DNA of 64,000 nucleotides from Spartinivicinus marinus (GTDB taxonomy: Bacteria > Pseudomonadota > Gammaproteobacteria > Pseudomonadales > Zooshikellaceae): the NCBI RefSeq assembly GCF_026309355.1, contig NZ_JAPJZK010000001.1, positions 5,538,501 to 5,602,500 of the forward strand. The letters are read 5' to 3'. Position numbers and translations under genes: made by a program. The notes beneath the pieces were generated by a model that ran no database searches, was not told where the DNA came from, and worked only from the letters and a program-made list of their open reading frames with translations. Numbering within the stretch: position 1 is the first letter of the stretch; each line of letters starts with the position of its first letter. Positions 29,946 to 40,409 of this stretch are shown here, one piece after another.

Positions 29946-30965
29946 ATGAACTGGCTGGTAAATGCCTGGTATCAACCAGATCGTCAGCTGCGTTGGCTAA
30001 TGCCTTTAAGGCTGTTGTATCAGCAGGTTATTAGGCATAAACGACAGCGCTTTCTTAGTGGGGCAGAGCCTGCTTGGCAAGCACCAGTACCTGTGATTGT
30101 AGTGGGTAATATTACAGTAGGAGGTACAGGGAAAACACCTTTAGTCACAGCAATGATTGAGCAACTGAAAGGCTGGGGATGTACCCCTGGGATTATTAGC
30201 CGTGGCTATGGGGGAAAGTCATCTTATTACCCGTTAGCTGTTACCCCTGATAGTGATCCAAGTGTGGCGGGTGATGAGCCGGTAATGCTGGCTCAGCTTA
30301 CAGGTGTGCCTGTAATGGTAGCCCCTCAGCGAGTGGCAGCAGCAAAAGGGCTGCTGAATCAATTTCCTGAGACTGATATCATTGTTGCTGATGATGGCTT
30401 GCAGCATTACCCACTAGGTCGTGATATCGAGTTGGTGGTCATTGATGGTGCTCGTGGTTTAGGAAATGGCTATTGTTTGCCCCAAGGACCGTTAAGAGAG
30501 CCACCAGGGCGGCTGAAAACAGTTGACTTTGTCGTAGTGAATGGAGATGCACCGTTAGTGGCTATTACAGAGCCTCAGCAGTTAATGGCACTGGTTCCCG
30601 AGTGTTTAGTACAAGTCAGTAGTGGAGAAAAACGGCCATTGACTAGGGGCAGTCTTGATGACTTTAAGCAAGTGCATGGCGTCGCAGGTATTGGCAACCC
30701 CGCGCGCTTCTTTGCTACTTGCGAATCTTTGGGGATGCAGGTGATTCCTCATCCAAAGGATGATCATGCACAGCTAACAGCAAAAGACGTTCAGTTTGAT
30801 GATCAGCTACCCGTGTTGATGACATCAAAGGATGCAGTGAAGTGTCGATCATTTGCCACTGCCAAGCACTGGAGTTTGCTGGTGGCTGCTAAGCTGCCTG
30901 AAAGCTTTTGGCGGCAGTTAAAAGAGAAGGTTAAACAAGCACAATCAAAAAAGGTTAACCAATAA
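29946..30965 (+). CDS. lpxK: Tetraacyldisaccharide 4'-kinase
   Basis: A 339-residue inner-membrane-associated kinase that phosphorylates the lipid A disaccharide precursor to lipid IVA. The P-loop [17 protein letters not shown] lies near residues 50-66, then [40 protein letters not shown] and [13 protein letters not shown], all family signatures. Length is normal. First gene of the lpxK-trm112-kdsB-ptpA-murB run, 5 bp before the next. Confidence 0.96.
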   Translation: MNWLVNAWYQPDRQLRWLMPLRLLYQQVIRHKRQRFLSGAEPAWQAPVPVIVVGNITVGGTGKTPLVTAMIEQLKGWGCTPGIISRGYGGKSSYYPLAVTPDSDPSVAGDEPVMLAQLTGVPVMVAPQRVAAAKGLLNQFPETDIIVADDGLQHYPLGRDIELVVIDGARGLGNGYCLPQGPLREPPGRLKTVDFVVVNGDAPLVAITEPQQLMALVPECLVQVSSGEKRPLTRGSLDDFKQVHGVAGIGNPARFFATCESLGMQVIPHPKDDHAQLTAKDVQFDDQLPVLMTSKDAVKCRSFATAKHWSLLVAAKLPESFWRQLKEKVKQAQSKKVNQ

Positions 30966-30970
30966 AGAAT

Positions 30971-31159
30971 ATGTTGGATAAAAAACTGCTAGAAATTCTC
31001 GCCTGCCCTTTGTGTAAAGGGGAGTTAAAGTATGACCAAGAACATCAAGAGTTGATTTGTCGTCATGATGCTTTGGCTTATCCAATCCGTGATGGGATTC
31101 CAGTTATGCTTGAACAAGAAGCGCGCACTTTAACAACGGATGAAAGATTAAATAAGTAA
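30971..31159 (+). CDS. Trm112-like small zinc-ribbon protein
   Basis: A 62-residue protein of the Trm112/YcaR family. [19 protein letters not shown] gives the first CxxC pair, LICRHD one more cysteine and [17 protein letters not shown] the family signature. It sits between lpxK and kdsB as in E. coli and Pseudomonas. The bacterial role is not settled; eukaryotic Trm112 activates methyltransferases. Confidence 0.92.
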   Translation: MLDKKLLEILACPLCKGELKYDQEHQELICRHDALAYPIRDGIPVMLEQEARTLTTDERLNK

Positions 31160-31198
31160 TTCAATCACTTATCTTATACTACTGAAGCTATTTCTCTT

Positions 31199-31975
31199 AT
31201 GAAATTCACAGTTGTCATACCTGCTCGTTATGCATCAACCCGGCTACCAGGTAAGCCACTATTGCTAATTGGCGATAAGCCAATGATTCAGCATGTATAT
31301 CAGCAAGCATTGCAAAGCCAGGCTGCTCGGGTAGTGGTAGCCACGGACCATCAAGGAATTGCTGAGGTGGTTCAATCTTTTGGTGGAGAAGTTTGTCTAA
31401 CTGCGGCTAATCATCCTTCAGGCACTGATCGGGTGGAAGAAGTGGCTAGGAAATTGGCTTTGGCTGATGATGAGGTGGTGGTGAACATTCAGGGGGATGA
31501 ACCATTGATTCCTCCTTCAGTGATTAATCAAGTAGCTGGTTTGCTTGGCTCGCAACTTGAGTGCGAAATGGCCACATTAATTGAGTCAATTACTGAAGTT
31601 GATGACTTGTTCAACCAGAATGTTGTGAAAGTGGTATTAAATGCCCAAGGGGAAGCCAGTTACTTTAGCCGTGCGCCAATACCTTGGAGCCGGGAGCAGT
31701 TCAATTTAGCACAGCTACCTACTCAGTTACCTTCGGGCCCATTTTATCGGCATATTGGTATTTATGGTTATCGGGTAGGGTTGTTACATCGTTATGTTAA
31801 CTGGCCTGTGGCGCCAACTGAGCAACTGGAGTGTTTGGAGCAGCTGAGAGCTTTATGGCAGGGTGTCAAAATAGCCGTGGCACAGGCAGTTGAGGTGCCA
31901 CCTATTGGTGTTGATACTGAGCAGGATCTAGCTAAGGTGCGGCTGTTGGTAGAGGGAAATGCAGATAATGATTAA
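31199..31975 (+). CDS. kdsB: 3-deoxy-manno-octulosonate cytidylyltransferase
   Basis: A 258-residue cytoplasmic enzyme that makes CMP-KDO for lipopolysaccharide. It starts [21 protein letters not shown], the nucleotide-binding loop, and includes [31 protein letters not shown] and SRAPIPW, plus [12 protein letters not shown]. Normal length. It overlaps the following phosphatase gene by a few bases. Confidence 0.96.
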   Translation: MKFTVVIPARYASTRLPGKPLLLIGDKPMIQHVYQQALQSQAARVVVATDHQGIAEVVQSFGGEVCLTAANHPSGTDRVEEVARKLALADDEVVVNIQGDEPLIPPSVINQVAGLLGSQLECEMATLIESITEVDDLFNQNVVKVVLNAQGEASYFSRAPIPWSREQFNLAQLPTQLPSGPFYRHIGIYGYRVGLLHRYVNWPVAPTEQLECLEQLRALWQGVKIAVAQAVEVPPIGVDTEQDLAKVRLLVEGNADND

Positions 31976-32444
31976 TGTGATGTTTGTGTGCCTAGGCAAT
32001 ATCTGTCGCTCGCCGACAGCCCATGGCATATTTCAGCAGATGGTTGTAGATGATGGGCTGGCTGACCGAATTCAAGTCGCTTCATCAGGTACCTCAGCTT
32101 ATCATATTGGTGAGCCGCCTGATGGGCGGTCTCAGCAGGCGGCCAGTCAGCGAGGCTACGATCTCAGCTGGATACGCGCACAACAAGTCACTCTCGATGA
32201 TCTTGAGGCTTATGACTACATTCTGGCTATGGATAAAAATAATCTATCCGCATTAAAGCAGCTGGCTCCAGTTAATCACCATAATAAACTAAAGCTTTTT
32301 ATGAGCTTTGCTCAACAGCAGAGCGAAATGGAAGTTCCAGACCCCTACTATGGTGGAGCAAATGGCTTTGCCCAGGTGCTGGATTTAGTGGAAATGGCTG
32401 CACAAGGGTTGTTGCAGCAAATTAAGCAGGAACATCCGTTGTAA
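31968..32444 (+). CDS. Low-molecular-weight protein-tyrosine phosphatase
   Basis: A 158-residue phosphatase. I choose ATG 31968 ([20 protein letters not shown]), which overlaps the kdsB stop by 8 bases and lies 11 bases after GAGGG; ATG 31959 would leave only two bases of spacing. The P-loop CLGNICRS carries the nucleophilic cysteine and arginine, and VPDPYYGG holds the general-acid aspartate. The substrate is unknown; the position between kdsB and murB is conserved in Pseudomonas. TAATG links it to murB. Confidence 0.9.
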   Translation: MINVMFVCLGNICRSPTAHGIFQQMVVDDGLADRIQVASSGTSAYHIGEPPDGRSQQAASQRGYDLSWIRAQQVTLDDLEAYDYILAMDKNNLSALKQLAPVNHHNKLKLFMSFAQQQSEMEVPDPYYGGANGFAQVLDLVEMAAQGLLQQIKQEHPL

Positions 32445-33454
32445 TGACTTTATCAGTAAAGCGCCAGGTAGCCCTGCAATCTCATCATACTTTAGGCTGC
32501 CCTGCCTCGACAGAGTACTGGGTTGAAGTGCGTTCACTTAGTGAGCTGACCAAAGCGGTTCAATACGCAAAATCCCACCAATTAACGCTGCTTCCTTTAG
32601 GGGGTGGTAGTAATGTGGTGTTTACTCAACACTTTGAGGGGCTGATCGTCAAAATAGCTATACAAGGCAAACAGATTGTAGCTCAGCAAAATGGTCAGGT
32701 GATTGTAGAAGCAGGTGCTGGTGAAAGCTGGCATCAGTTTGTGTGTTGGGCGCTTCAGCAAGGATTATCAGGTCTAGAAAATCTCTCGTTGATTCCTGGT
32801 ACAGTCGGGGCTGCCCCCATTCAGAATATTGGAGCTTATGGAGTTGAGTTAAAAGATGTTATGGAAAGCCTATGGGCATTTAACCAGGAAACAGAAGAAA
32901 TTAAGCAATTTTCTGTTGATGAATGTCAGTTTGGCTATCGAGAAAGTATTTTTAAGCAGCCGGACTCCCCCTGGATTATTGCTAAGGTCGCCTTTAGGCT
33001 AAATACTGAGTTTCAGCCAAAGCTTCATTATTATCCATTGAGCCAGCTACTAGCTGATAAACCAGTAACGCCTGAGCTAGTCAGTGATACTGTGTGCTAT
33101 ATTCGTTCTAGTAAACTACCAGACCCCTCAGTACTGGGTAATGCCGGCAGCTTTTTTAAAAACCCAGTTATTTCCCAAGCGCAGCTTAAGGCAATTCTTC
33201 AGTCTTACCCAGAAGTACCCCACTATCCAGCAGCTAATGATCAGGTAAAACTGGCGGCTGGCTGGTTGATAGAACGGTGTAACTTCAAGGGCCAATACCT
33301 AGGAGAAGTAGGGGTGCATGATAAGCAAGCGTTAGTGATTGTTAATAAAGGAATGGGTACAGGTAGTGAAGTGATGGCGCTTGCCAGTCAGATTGCTGAA
33401 AAAGTAAGTGAGCAATTTGGAATTGAGTTGGAAGTAGAACCAAGAGTTTACTAG
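32444..33454 (+). CDS. murB: UDP-N-acetylenolpyruvoylglucosamine reductase
   Basis: A 336-residue FAD enzyme that reduces UDP-GlcNAc-enolpyruvate to UDP-MurNAc in peptidoglycan synthesis. Features include LLPLGGGSNVVFT, LENLSLIPGTVGAAPIQNIGAYG, FGYRESIFK and LGNAGSFFKNPV, with the catalytic serine in the last motif. It is the long (type I) form without the deletion seen in type II enzymes. It ends the lpxK-murB run at a strong convergent terminator. Confidence 0.96.
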   Translation: MTLSVKRQVALQSHHTLGCPASTEYWVEVRSLSELTKAVQYAKSHQLTLLPLGGGSNVVFTQHFEGLIVKIAIQGKQIVAQQNGQVIVEAGAGESWHQFVCWALQQGLSGLENLSLIPGTVGAAPIQNIGAYGVELKDVMESLWAFNQETEEIKQFSVDECQFGYRESIFKQPDSPWIIAKVAFRLNTEFQPKLHYYPLSQLLADKPVTPELVSDTVCYIRSSKLPDPSVLGNAGSFFKNPVISQAQLKAILQSYPEVPHYPAANDQVKLAAGWLIERCNFKGQYLGEVGVHDKQALVIVNKGMGTGSEVMALASQIAEKVSEQFGIELEVEPRVY

Positions 33455-33495
33455 GTTAGTTTCAGATAGTTTCTTCAATAGTTTTTCCAGCTTAA

Positions 33496-33535
33496 AAAAC
33501 CAAACTAGGAGGGCATGCCCTCCTAGTTTGGTTTT
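33496..33535. terminator. Perfect 40-bp palindromic terminator between murB and rne
   Basis: The 20 bases at 33496-33515 are exactly complementary in reverse to 33516-33535 (arms begin AAAACCAAACTAGGAGGGC). The stem has an A-tract at one end and a T-tract at the other, so it can stop transcription from both murB and rne. Its perfection over 40 bp is unusual. Confidence 0.9.
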
Positions 33536-33561
33536 AGCTTGAAGTGCTTAGCCAAGTAGAA

Positions 33562-36309
33562 TCAGCTGGCTTCCTCTGAGTTGATTGTGGACTGCTTAGT
33601 ATCTTGTCCCTTGCCTTTGTCAGCAGCAGCTTCAGTTTTAGCAGGTTTTGCTTCTGCTTCGCTGGGCGCTTTAATTTCAGTGACCAAAGAAGTTGTAAAG
33701 CTGGTCTGGGTTTCTGACTCAGCTTTGGTAGACTTCACGTCTTCAGTAATCTCTGGCTTGAAAGTCACAGCGACAGATTCCTGAGCAGCTGGCTCAGACT
33801 GTTTCTTGTCAGCAGCCTGCTTTGCCTGTTGACGGCGCGCTTCTCTTGGATCATTTAAAGCTCGACGTCTCTGGCGTCTTTGAGGAGCAGCAGCTACCTC
33901 TGAAGGTTGGTTCTCACTAGGCTGCTCTGATGACTCAGTAGTCGTCGCCAATTTTTGCTTGTCTGCTGGTTCTGACTGCTTTTGTGGTTCAGCACTAGCT
34001 TTTTGCTCGAAGCCAGTTTCAGTAACTGGTAAAGGCTGCTTTTCTGTAACTACAGGTTGTTGTGGTTCAACAGGTGTAGTGTTGTGAGCTTTACCCTCAA
34101 CTGCTTTGGGGGCAGACTTGGGTTGTGCTTCAGCTGTTGCTGGAATTTGTGTGGTGGTTGTCGTAGGTTGAGTCTCGGAGACTGTCTCAGTTACCTGTGA
34201 ACTGTCATTGTAGTCACGTCCTCGCTGTGATGGGCGATTGCTACGACGCTTGTTGGGTGAGCCGTTTCTAGGGCGACGCTTTGGAGAGTCGCTTTCAACA
34301 GTCTGTGTTGGTGTCGCAGCGCTTTCCTGGCGGTCTTGGCTGGTGGTTGGCTGCGCTTTGTCTTCATAGCGAGAGTTTGAGCGACGAGAGGGGCGTTCTT
34401 TTTTATAGCCTGTCTCTTCAGTGAACTCTTGCTTGTTATCCCGACTGGGCTTGTTGTCGTAGTCACGGCCTCGGTTTGGTTTATTCTCATAGTCAGAGCG
34501 ACTGCGGCGACCTGCTGGGCGCTCAGTAGAGCGCTCGGAGCGAGGCTTTTGCTGTTGGCGTTGCTGTTGTGGCCGCGATTGGTTGTAGCTACGCTGCTCC
34601 TTAGCGGCTGGTGGAGGTGCTACTTTAGTTTCTTCCGGGCTAAAAATGCCAGATAAAGAACTGACAATAGACTTAAACAGACTTGGCTTAGCTGGTACTG
34701 GCGCAGGCTCAGTTGGCTCAATGTTTTTAACAGCTGCTTCAGGTTTAGGTGTATTGCGAACAGTTGAAAATTCAACATCTACTGGTTCTAAGTCGCTGAC
34801 AATCTCATAGCTGCTTTCAGTTGTTTGAGTTTGTAAGTGATCTTCCCTTAGACGCTGCACTTCAAAATGAGGTGTGTCTAAATTTGGATTGGGAATCACA
34901 ACCACACGAATGCCATAGCGCTGCTCAATATCTGTAATCAATGAGCGCTTTTCATTTAGTAAAAAGGCGGCAATGGTGATAGGAACCTGGGTGCGAATTT
35001 CAGAGGTGCGTTCTTTTTGTGCTTCTTCTTCAACTACGCGCAGGATTGATAGTGACAGTGAGCCAACATCACGGATAGAGCCCTGACCATTACAGCGAGG
35101 GCAAACTACGCCACTGGTTTCACCTAAGGAAGGCCTTAGTCGCTGGCGGGACATTTCCATTAAACCAAAGCGAGAAATCCGGCTGACTTGCACTCGGGCG
35201 CGGTCGACTTGAAGTAGTTCACGCATCCGGTTTTCGACTTCTCTTTGATTGCGGATAGGGCCCATATCGATAAAGTCGATAACAACCAAGCCGCCAATGT
35301 CTCTTAACCGAAGCTGGCGAGTAATTTCCTCAGCTGCTTCTAAATTGGTTTGTAGCGCTGTTTCTTCAATATCACCACCACGGGTTGCCCGAGCAGAGTT
35401 AATATCAATAGACACCAGGGCTTCAGTAGGGTCAATGACAATGGAGCCACCAGAAGGTAACTTTACTTCACGCTGAAAGGCGGTTTCAATCTGGCTTTCA
35501 ATTTGGAAGCGATTAAATAGAGGTGTGCTGTCATCATACAGTTTGATCCGGTTTTGATATTGTGGGATCACCTGTTGGACAAATTTAAGAGCCTCTTGAT
35601 GAACGGTAGCGTCATCAATCAGTACTTCACCAATATCCTGGCGCAAATAGTCACGGATGGCACGAATGATAACATTGCTTTCCTGGAAGACTAGGAAGGG
35701 AGCAGGTTGCTCCGCTGATGCCTCTTTGATTGATTGCCAAATTCTGAGTAGGTAGTTCAGATCCCATTGAAGCTCTTCATGAGTACGGCCTAAGCCAGCG
35801 GTTCTGATGATAACACCCATCTCAGGTGGAATCTCCAGCTTGCTTTTGGCTTCTCTCAGCTCAGCGCGTTCATCCCCTTCAATCCGTCTTGAAATACCAC
35901 CAGCACGGGGGTTGTTTGGCATAAGCACCAAATAGCGACCCGCCAGACTGACCAGAGTGGTTAAAGCAGCACCTTTGTTACCGCGCTCTTCTTTATCAAC
36001 TTGAACAATGATCTCCTGACCTTCAGAGACAACATCTTTGATGTTGAGGCGGCCAGGACCTTGAGGTGAGTTAACAAAGTATTCTCTGGCAATTTCTTTA
36101 AGAGGAAGAAAGCCGTGGCGTTCAGCGCCAAAATCAACAAACGCTGCTTCCAGGCTGGGCTCAATACGGGTTATTTTTCCTTTGTATATATTGGCTTTTT
36201 TTTGTTCTCTTGAACCAGACTCAATATCTAAATCATATAACCGTTGACCATCAACAAGGGCAACTCTTAGCTCTTCCTGCTGAGTTGCGTTGATTAACAT
36301 TCTCTTCAT
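33562..36309 (-). CDS. rne: Ribonuclease E
   Basis: A 915-residue endoribonuclease that starts decay and processing of most RNAs and scaffolds the degradosome at the inner membrane. The S1 domain lies at about residues 35-120; the DNase I-like catalytic part has Asp302 in [10 protein letters not shown] and Asp345 in VVIDFIDM; the Zn-link CPRCNGQG places Cys403 and Cys406. Residues 500-915 are low-complexity: a segment with [16 protein letters not shown] (possible membrane-targeting helix), then long Arg-rich and Gln/Pro/Glu-rich parts that would bind RNA and partners. The gene is preceded by a leader of about 350 nt, which fits the autoregulation known for rne in enterobacteria. Confidence 0.97.
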   Translation of the reverse strand: MKRMLINATQQEELRVALVDGQRLYDLDIESGSREQKKANIYKGKITRIEPSLEAAFVDFGAERHGFLPLKEIAREYFVNSPQGPGRLNIKDVVSEGQEIIVQVDKEERGNKGAALTTLVSLAGRYLVLMPNNPRAGGISRRIEGDERAELREAKSKLEIPPEMGVIIRTAGLGRTHEELQWDLNYLLRIWQSIKEASAEQPAPFLVFQESNVIIRAIRDYLRQDIGEVLIDDATVHQEALKFVQQVIPQYQNRIKLYDDSTPLFNRFQIESQIETAFQREVKLPSGGSIVIDPTEALVSIDINSARATRGGDIEETALQTNLEAAEEITRQLRLRDIGGLVVIDFIDMGPIRNQREVENRMRELLQVDRARVQVSRISRFGLMEMSRQRLRPSLGETSGVVCPRCNGQGSIRDVGSLSLSILRVVEEEAQKERTSEIRTQVPITIAAFLLNEKRSLITDIEQRYGIRVVVIPNPNLDTPHFEVQRLREDHLQTQTTESSYEIVSDLEPVDVEFSTVRNTPKPEAAVKNIEPTEPAPVPAKPSLFKSIVSSLSGIFSPEETKVAPPPAAKEQRSYNQSRPQQQRQQQKPRSERSTERPAGRRSRSDYENKPNRGRDYDNKPSRDNKQEFTEETGYKKERPSRRSNSRYEDKAQPTTSQDRQESAATPTQTVESDSPKRRPRNGSPNKRRSNRPSQRGRDYNDSSQVTETVSETQPTTTTTQIPATAEAQPKSAPKAVEGKAHNTTPVEPQQPVVTEKQPLPVTETGFEQKASAEPQKQSEPADKQKLATTTESSEQPSENQPSEVAAAPQRRQRRRALNDPREARRQQAKQAADKKQSEPAAQESVAVTFKPEITEDVKSTKAESETQTSFTTSLVTEIKAPSEAEAKPAKTEAAADKGKGQDTKQSTINSEEAS

Positions 36310-36957
36310 AGAGTTTTGTAGTACCTGTTTATTAATTGAATGCTGACTAACTCAATAGGTCAGGCACCACCTATCATTTTATTGTGTAGGCGCTATACCG
36401 CTGCTTGTCACTCTTCCTTCTATGATTGGTTGTCAGGTTAGCTTCAGGGTTACGAGTAAGTACTGTATTTAACGTTGTAACGACCTAGCTTTGCTGCTTT
36501 TACCAAGCGACCCTTTCATGTCGGGTTTAATCACCTGTGCGGAGTTTTTGCAAGTTTGGCAACATAGGTTGTTAAGGTTGCTGGTCGTTCTATCTGCATG
36601 CTAACGACAATTTATCTCCACACTTACACAGAATCTGATATGGTGCTTCTATTGATTAGTAGCATATTTATTATACACACCTCTAATATAGTGAAATTGT
36701 GTGGTGTGTATGCCCTAATCTTAATAATTTCAATTACTTATATGCTTTTAGCCAGTTGCACTATAGAAATAAGCCAATGCAATTGACGGCTGCAACTGGT
36801 TACTATGGTCTTAAATCTTGAGTGATTGCCATAACGTTTAACCAGTGACCTAATTATAGCAGGGGCCAAATATATCAGTAATTTATAAGTGCTTCAATTA
36901 ATACAAAAAATGCTAAACTAGCGCTCTTATTATTGGTTAGCCCTCCAAGAGTTGTAC
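36310..36957 (-). other. Long rne leader and divergent promoter region
   Basis: This 648-bp gap lies between rne (minus) and rluC (plus). Most of 36310-36662 is probably the rne 5' untranslated region. In it AACGACC (36478-36484) and GGTCGTT (36582-36588) can pair over about 97 nt. A small frame at 36598-36786 on the plus strand is AT-rich, has no good ribosome binding site and is not called as a gene. The part close to rluC should hold its promoter. Confidence 0.5.
36662..36698 (-). promoter_or_regulatory. Candidate rne promoter
   Basis: On the minus strand a perfect -10 box TATAAT occupies 36675-36670. The region 15-17 bases upstream holds TTTCAC or ATTTCA, a weak -35. Transcription would start near 36662, giving a leader of about 350 nt. 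Confidence 0.45.
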
Positions 36958-37902
36958 GTGAACCTTAATCAAACTGTCCAATATTTAACTATTGATGCCG
37001 AACAAGTAGGCCAGAGGCTGGATAACTGGCTAATGGCTCGCCTAAAAGGTGTTCCTAAAAGCAAAATTTATCGCATTATTCGCAAAGGGGAAGTGCGTGT
37101 AAATAAGGCGCGAGTAAAACCTGAGTATCGTGTTTTGGCAGGAGATATAGTACGAGTTCCACCCATTCGTGTTAGCCAAACAACACCGGTGGTACAGCCC
37201 CATCAGAAGGTGCTAAAAGAGCTAGAGCAGTCAATTTTATATGAGGATAACCAGCTTTTGGTGTTGAATAAACCAGCAGGGCTGGCTGTTCATGGCGGAA
37301 GTGGGATTAGCTATGGTGTGATTGAAGGGTTAAGAAAGCTACGTCCTGATTGTAAGGGACTAGAGCTAGTCCATCGGTTAGATAGGGATACCTCTGGCTG
37401 TTTACTGGTTGCTAAGCGGCGTAGTATGTTGCGTTATCTTCATGAGATTATTCGTCAGGGCAACATTGATAAGATTTATCGCACGGTTGTGTTAGGTCGA
37501 TGGCCAAAGCGGCGACAGCAGATAGCGGCACCTTTACGAAAAAACGAGCCACGGGCTGGAGAGCGGATAGTTAAAGTGGATCCCCAAGGTAAACAGGCTT
37601 TAACAGAGTTTACTGTATTAGAATATTATCCAGAGGTGACTCTTGTTCAAGCTAAACCTATTACGGGGCGAACCCACCAAATCAGGGTTCATGCTCAGTA
37701 CGCAGGCCACCCTATTGTAGGGGATGAGAAATATGGTGACTTCGCTATTAACCGCCAACTAAAAGCAGTAGGCTTCAACCGATTGTGCCTGCATGCAGCC
37801 CAGCTATCTTTCGACTTGCCTGATGGCACGCCATTTTATGTTGAAGCACCACTGCCTGAGTCAATTTTACAACCACTTACGCAATTGAAGTCAAACAGCT
37901 GA
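36958..37902 (+). CDS. rluC: 23S rRNA pseudouridine synthase RluC
   Basis: A 314-residue enzyme of the RluC/RluD class, expected to modify 23S rRNA positions 955, 2504 and 2580 (E. coli numbering, family knowledge). I choose GTG 36958 (MNLNQTVQYL) because AAGAG lies six bases upstream; TTG 36952 has no spacing. The S4 domain (QRLDNWLMARLKGVPKSKIYR) precedes the catalytic motif LVHRLDRDTSGCLLVAK with the essential aspartate, then ITGRTHQIRVHAQYAGHPIVGD. It is divergent from rne, the standard arrangement, and lies 17 bp before the HAD gene. Confidence 0.95.
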   Translation: MNLNQTVQYLTIDAEQVGQRLDNWLMARLKGVPKSKIYRIIRKGEVRVNKARVKPEYRVLAGDIVRVPPIRVSQTTPVVQPHQKVLKELEQSILYEDNQLLVLNKPAGLAVHGGSGISYGVIEGLRKLRPDCKGLELVHRLDRDTSGCLLVAKRRSMLRYLHEIIRQGNIDKIYRTVVLGRWPKRRQQIAAPLRKNEPRAGERIVKVDPQGKQALTEFTVLEYYPEVTLVQAKPITGRTHQIRVHAQYAGHPIVGDEKYGDFAINRQLKAVGFNRLCLHAAQLSFDLPDGTPFYVEAPLPESILQPLTQLKSNS

Positions 37903-37919
37903 ACTTGTTAGGAGCCTTA

Positions 37920-38618
37920 ATGGAGATATCGTTGTTCCAAGGTGATTTACCTGCCAATGCAAAAGCTAAGCATTATTCATTAATTGTATTCGACTGGGAT
38001 GGTACTTTGGTTAACTCAATTAGCCGTATAGTCCATAGCCTGAAAGCGGCGGCAGAGGCAAGCCAGCTGCCCATATTAACTGAAGAGGCTTACGAGGATG
38101 TTATTGGATTGGGTATGCCAGAAGCCACTATGAAGTTGTATCCAGAGCATGCTAATAGCCATGAGCAATTTCGTAATCAATATCGTGAGTCTTATTTAAT
38201 AGCGGAGGCCAAACCAGCTCCTTTGTACTCTGGTGTTGAGCAAGGGTTGATACTATTGAAGCAAGCAGGCTATCGGTTAGCTGTTGCCACAGGAAAAAGC
38301 CGTCGTGGTTTGAATCGTATGCTAAATCAGCGAGCGTGGCATGATTTATTTGAAGTGACTCGCTGTGCAGATGAAACCCGCTCTAAACCTGATCCTCTCA
38401 TGCTAACAGAAATTCTGGATGAAACTCAGTTAACGGCAGAGCAGGTATTGATGGTGGGTGATTCAGAGTATGATGTGGCAATGGCAGCGGCAATCAATAT
38501 TGACCGTGTGGCAGTTACCTATGGAGTTCACGCTAAACAGCGTTTATTGGATCATTCGCCAATAAAGTGTGTTGATCAATTTCAAGAGCTGGTAAACTGG
38601 CTGGTGGACATAAAGTAG
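37920..38618 (+). CDS. HAD-family hydrolase, phosphoglycolate phosphatase-like
   Basis: A 232-residue HAD phosphatase. I choose ATG 37920 (MEISLFQGDLPANAK), five bases after TAGGAG, over the TTG at 37905. Motif I is VFDWDGTLVNS with the nucleophile aspartate, motif II ends in VATGKSRRG, the lysine of motif III is in RSKPDPLML and motif IV is MVGDSEYDVAMA. It always accompanies rluC in Pseudomonas relatives; the physiological substrate is not known. Confidence 0.9.
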   Translation: MEISLFQGDLPANAKAKHYSLIVFDWDGTLVNSISRIVHSLKAAAEASQLPILTEEAYEDVIGLGMPEATMKLYPEHANSHEQFRNQYRESYLIAEAKPAPLYSGVEQGLILLKQAGYRLAVATGKSRRGLNRMLNQRAWHDLFEVTRCADETRSKPDPLMLTEILDETQLTAEQVLMVGDSEYDVAMAAAINIDRVAVTYGVHAKQRLLDHSPIKCVDQFQELVNWLVDIK

Positions 38619-38640
38619 TCATATTGGAGCTTTGTTTGGA

Positions 38641-39618
38641 ATGAGTGGAGAGAATCTTAATATACCACCAGAAAAAGATCGGCAGTGGTTATTAATTGAA
38701 AATCTGGTGGGTGGAATCCTGGTTGAGCAGCGTCGTTCTCGGCGTTGGGGAATTTTCTTTAAACTGCTGACCTTCTTTTATTTATTTTTGTTTCTGGTTT
38801 ATGTCATTGCTATGGCTGCCAATATGAATATCAGTAAGGCAGCGAAGGGAAGTGAATATACAGCAGTTATCAATGTGAATGGTGTGATTGCAGCTGATGA
38901 GCAAGCCAGTGCAGACAATATTGTGACAGGGCTACGCGCTGCATTTGAAGATAAAAAGGCTAAAGCGGTCGTATTGCGAATCAATAGCCCTGGTGGCAGC
39001 CCAGTGCAATCCGGTTATGTTTATGATGAGATCAAGCGACTACGTGAGCTGCACCCTGAAAAGAAAGTGTATGCAGTCATTGCTGATTTAGGAGCATCAG
39101 GTGCCTATTATATCGCTTCTGCAGCAGATGAAATCTATGCTGATAAAGCCAGCTTAGTCGGCTCGATTGGGGTGGTAGCTTCAGGTTTTGGTTTTGTTGA
39201 GGCTATTGATAAGGTGGGTGTTACCCGCCGTGTTTATACTGCAGGTCAGCATAAAGGCTTTCTTGATCCGTTCTTGCCACCTAAAGAGGATGAAACGGAG
39301 TTCTGGCAGGATGTACTTAATACCACTCATCAGCAGTTTATTGGTAGTGTAAAAAAAGGTCGAGGTGAACGCCTGAAAGATGATCCCAAGCTTTTCAGTG
39401 GTTTAGTTTGGTCAGGAGAACAAGCCGTGACGTTAGGGCTGGTTGATGGCTTGGGAAGTACCAGCTATGTAGCCAGAGAAGTAATTGGTGTTGAGGAACT
39501 GATTGATTTTACACCGCAGGAAAATCCCCTGGAGCGCTTTGCTAAGCAATTAGGGACAAGTATTGGTTCAGGTCTTAGCCAGTCACTTGGTGTTAACAAC
39601 ACCATAAAACTGCAATAG
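38641..39618 (+). CDS. sppA: Signal peptide peptidase-like protease, S49 family
   Basis: A 326-residue membrane-anchored serine protease of the short SppA type. I choose ATG 38641 (MSGENLNIPPEK) over TTG 38632; TTGGAG lies about eleven bases upstream. One membrane helix at about residues 40-61, then the Ser/Lys protease domain with INSPGGSPVQSG, ADLGASGAYYIASAAD (nucleophile serine) and SLVGSIGVV followed by the region bearing the basic lysine. It probably degrades signal peptides or other membrane-bound fragments at the periplasmic face. A terminator follows. Confidence 0.92.
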   Translation: MSGENLNIPPEKDRQWLLIENLVGGILVEQRRSRRWGIFFKLLTFFYLFLFLVYVIAMAANMNISKAAKGSEYTAVINVNGVIAADEQASADNIVTGLRAAFEDKKAKAVVLRINSPGGSPVQSGYVYDEIKRLRELHPEKKVYAVIADLGASGAYYIASAADEIYADKASLVGSIGVVASGFGFVEAIDKVGVTRRVYTAGQHKGFLDPFLPPKEDETEFWQDVLNTTHQQFIGSVKKGRGERLKDDPKLFSGLVWSGEQAVTLGLVDGLGSTSYVAREVIGVEELIDFTPQENPLERFAKQLGTSIGSGLSQSLGVNNTIKLQ

Positions 39619-39645
39619 CACAAGCAAAAGCGACGTGTTTAGATT

Positions 39646-39675
39646 AGGAAGGCTGATGAGCCTTCCTGTTTCTTC
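39646..39675 (+). terminator. Terminator after sppA
   Basis: AGGAAGGCT pairs with AGCCTTCCT around a GATG loop (39646-39667), followed by a pyrimidine-rich GTTTCTTCT. It lies in the convergent gap between sppA and maf. Confidence 0.75.
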
Positions 39676-39691
39676 TATGGCTACAGGGCCT

Positions 39692-40282
39692 TTAAAGTAC
39701 TTTTACCTCCATCCTTTCCAGCATGTCCACTAGCCTAATCAGTGGCAGTCCAATTAAACTGTTTGGGTCGTCGGTTTCCAGTTTGGAAAATAAGGCAATA
39801 CCTAGCGACTCGCATTTAAAACTACCTGCACAATCGAAAGGTTGGTCTATTTGTAAATATCGACTAATAGTCTGGTCTGTTAGTGTTTTGAATGTCACTT
39901 TAGTTTGTGATGCTTCATAAAGATGCTCTTTAGTCTTGCAATTCCAGACGCATAACCCTGTATAAAAAACAACGGTATTACCACTGCTGGCTCTTAGCTG
40001 TTGCTGGGCGTTTTGAAAGTTACCTGGCTTGCCTAAGAGTTGGCCTTTAAGGCTGGCTACCTGATCAGAGCTGATTATTAGGTGATTGGTGCCTCCATAA
40101 CTTTGGGCAACTGCAGCGGCTTTAGCAATGGTCAGGCGTTTTGTCATTTGCTCTGGTGGTTCATTATTTAGCGGTTTTTCATCAATATCTGGTGATCTGC
40201 ATAGGAAAGGTAGTTGTAGCTTGTTTAGTAATGCTTTGCGGTAGGGTGAACTGGACGCTAGGATTAGTTGAAAATCAGTCAT
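39692..40282 (-). CDS. Maf-family nucleoside triphosphate pyrophosphatase
   Basis: A 196-residue Maf protein, probably of the YceF type that hydrolyses 7-methyl-GTP. It starts MTDFQLILASSSPYRKALL with the SSSPYR loop, then PDIDEKPLNNEPP, LIISSDQVASLKGQLLGKPGN and SFKCESLGIALF. Normal length. It is the only minus-strand gene in the rluC-tatD stretch and is divergent from the yceD-like gene, the same arrangement I recall in Pseudomonas. Confidence 0.9.
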   Translation of the reverse strand: MTDFQLILASSSPYRKALLNKLQLPFLCRSPDIDEKPLNNEPPEQMTKRLTIAKAAAVAQSYGGTNHLIISSDQVASLKGQLLGKPGNFQNAQQQLRASSGNTVVFYTGLCVWNCKTKEHLYEASQTKVTFKTLTDQTISRYLQIDQPFDCAGSFKCESLGIALFSKLETDDPNSLIGLPLIRLVDMLERMEVKVL

Positions 40283-40409
40283 TTGCAGTATTAATAGTTA
40301 GCAGCTTAACTTTAGTGATGTTAGATAATAATGCGCATTAGCTGTTTGCACCAGAATCGGCAATAAACCCTTTGACAGCTACCACTACTATGCCTATCAT
40401 TGCGCGCTT

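Noticed and set aside
36598-36786. 62-aa frame upstream of rluC
   Set aside because: Weak ribosome binding site, very AT-rich sequence that gives hydrophobic residues by chance, and it lies over the candidate rne promoter.
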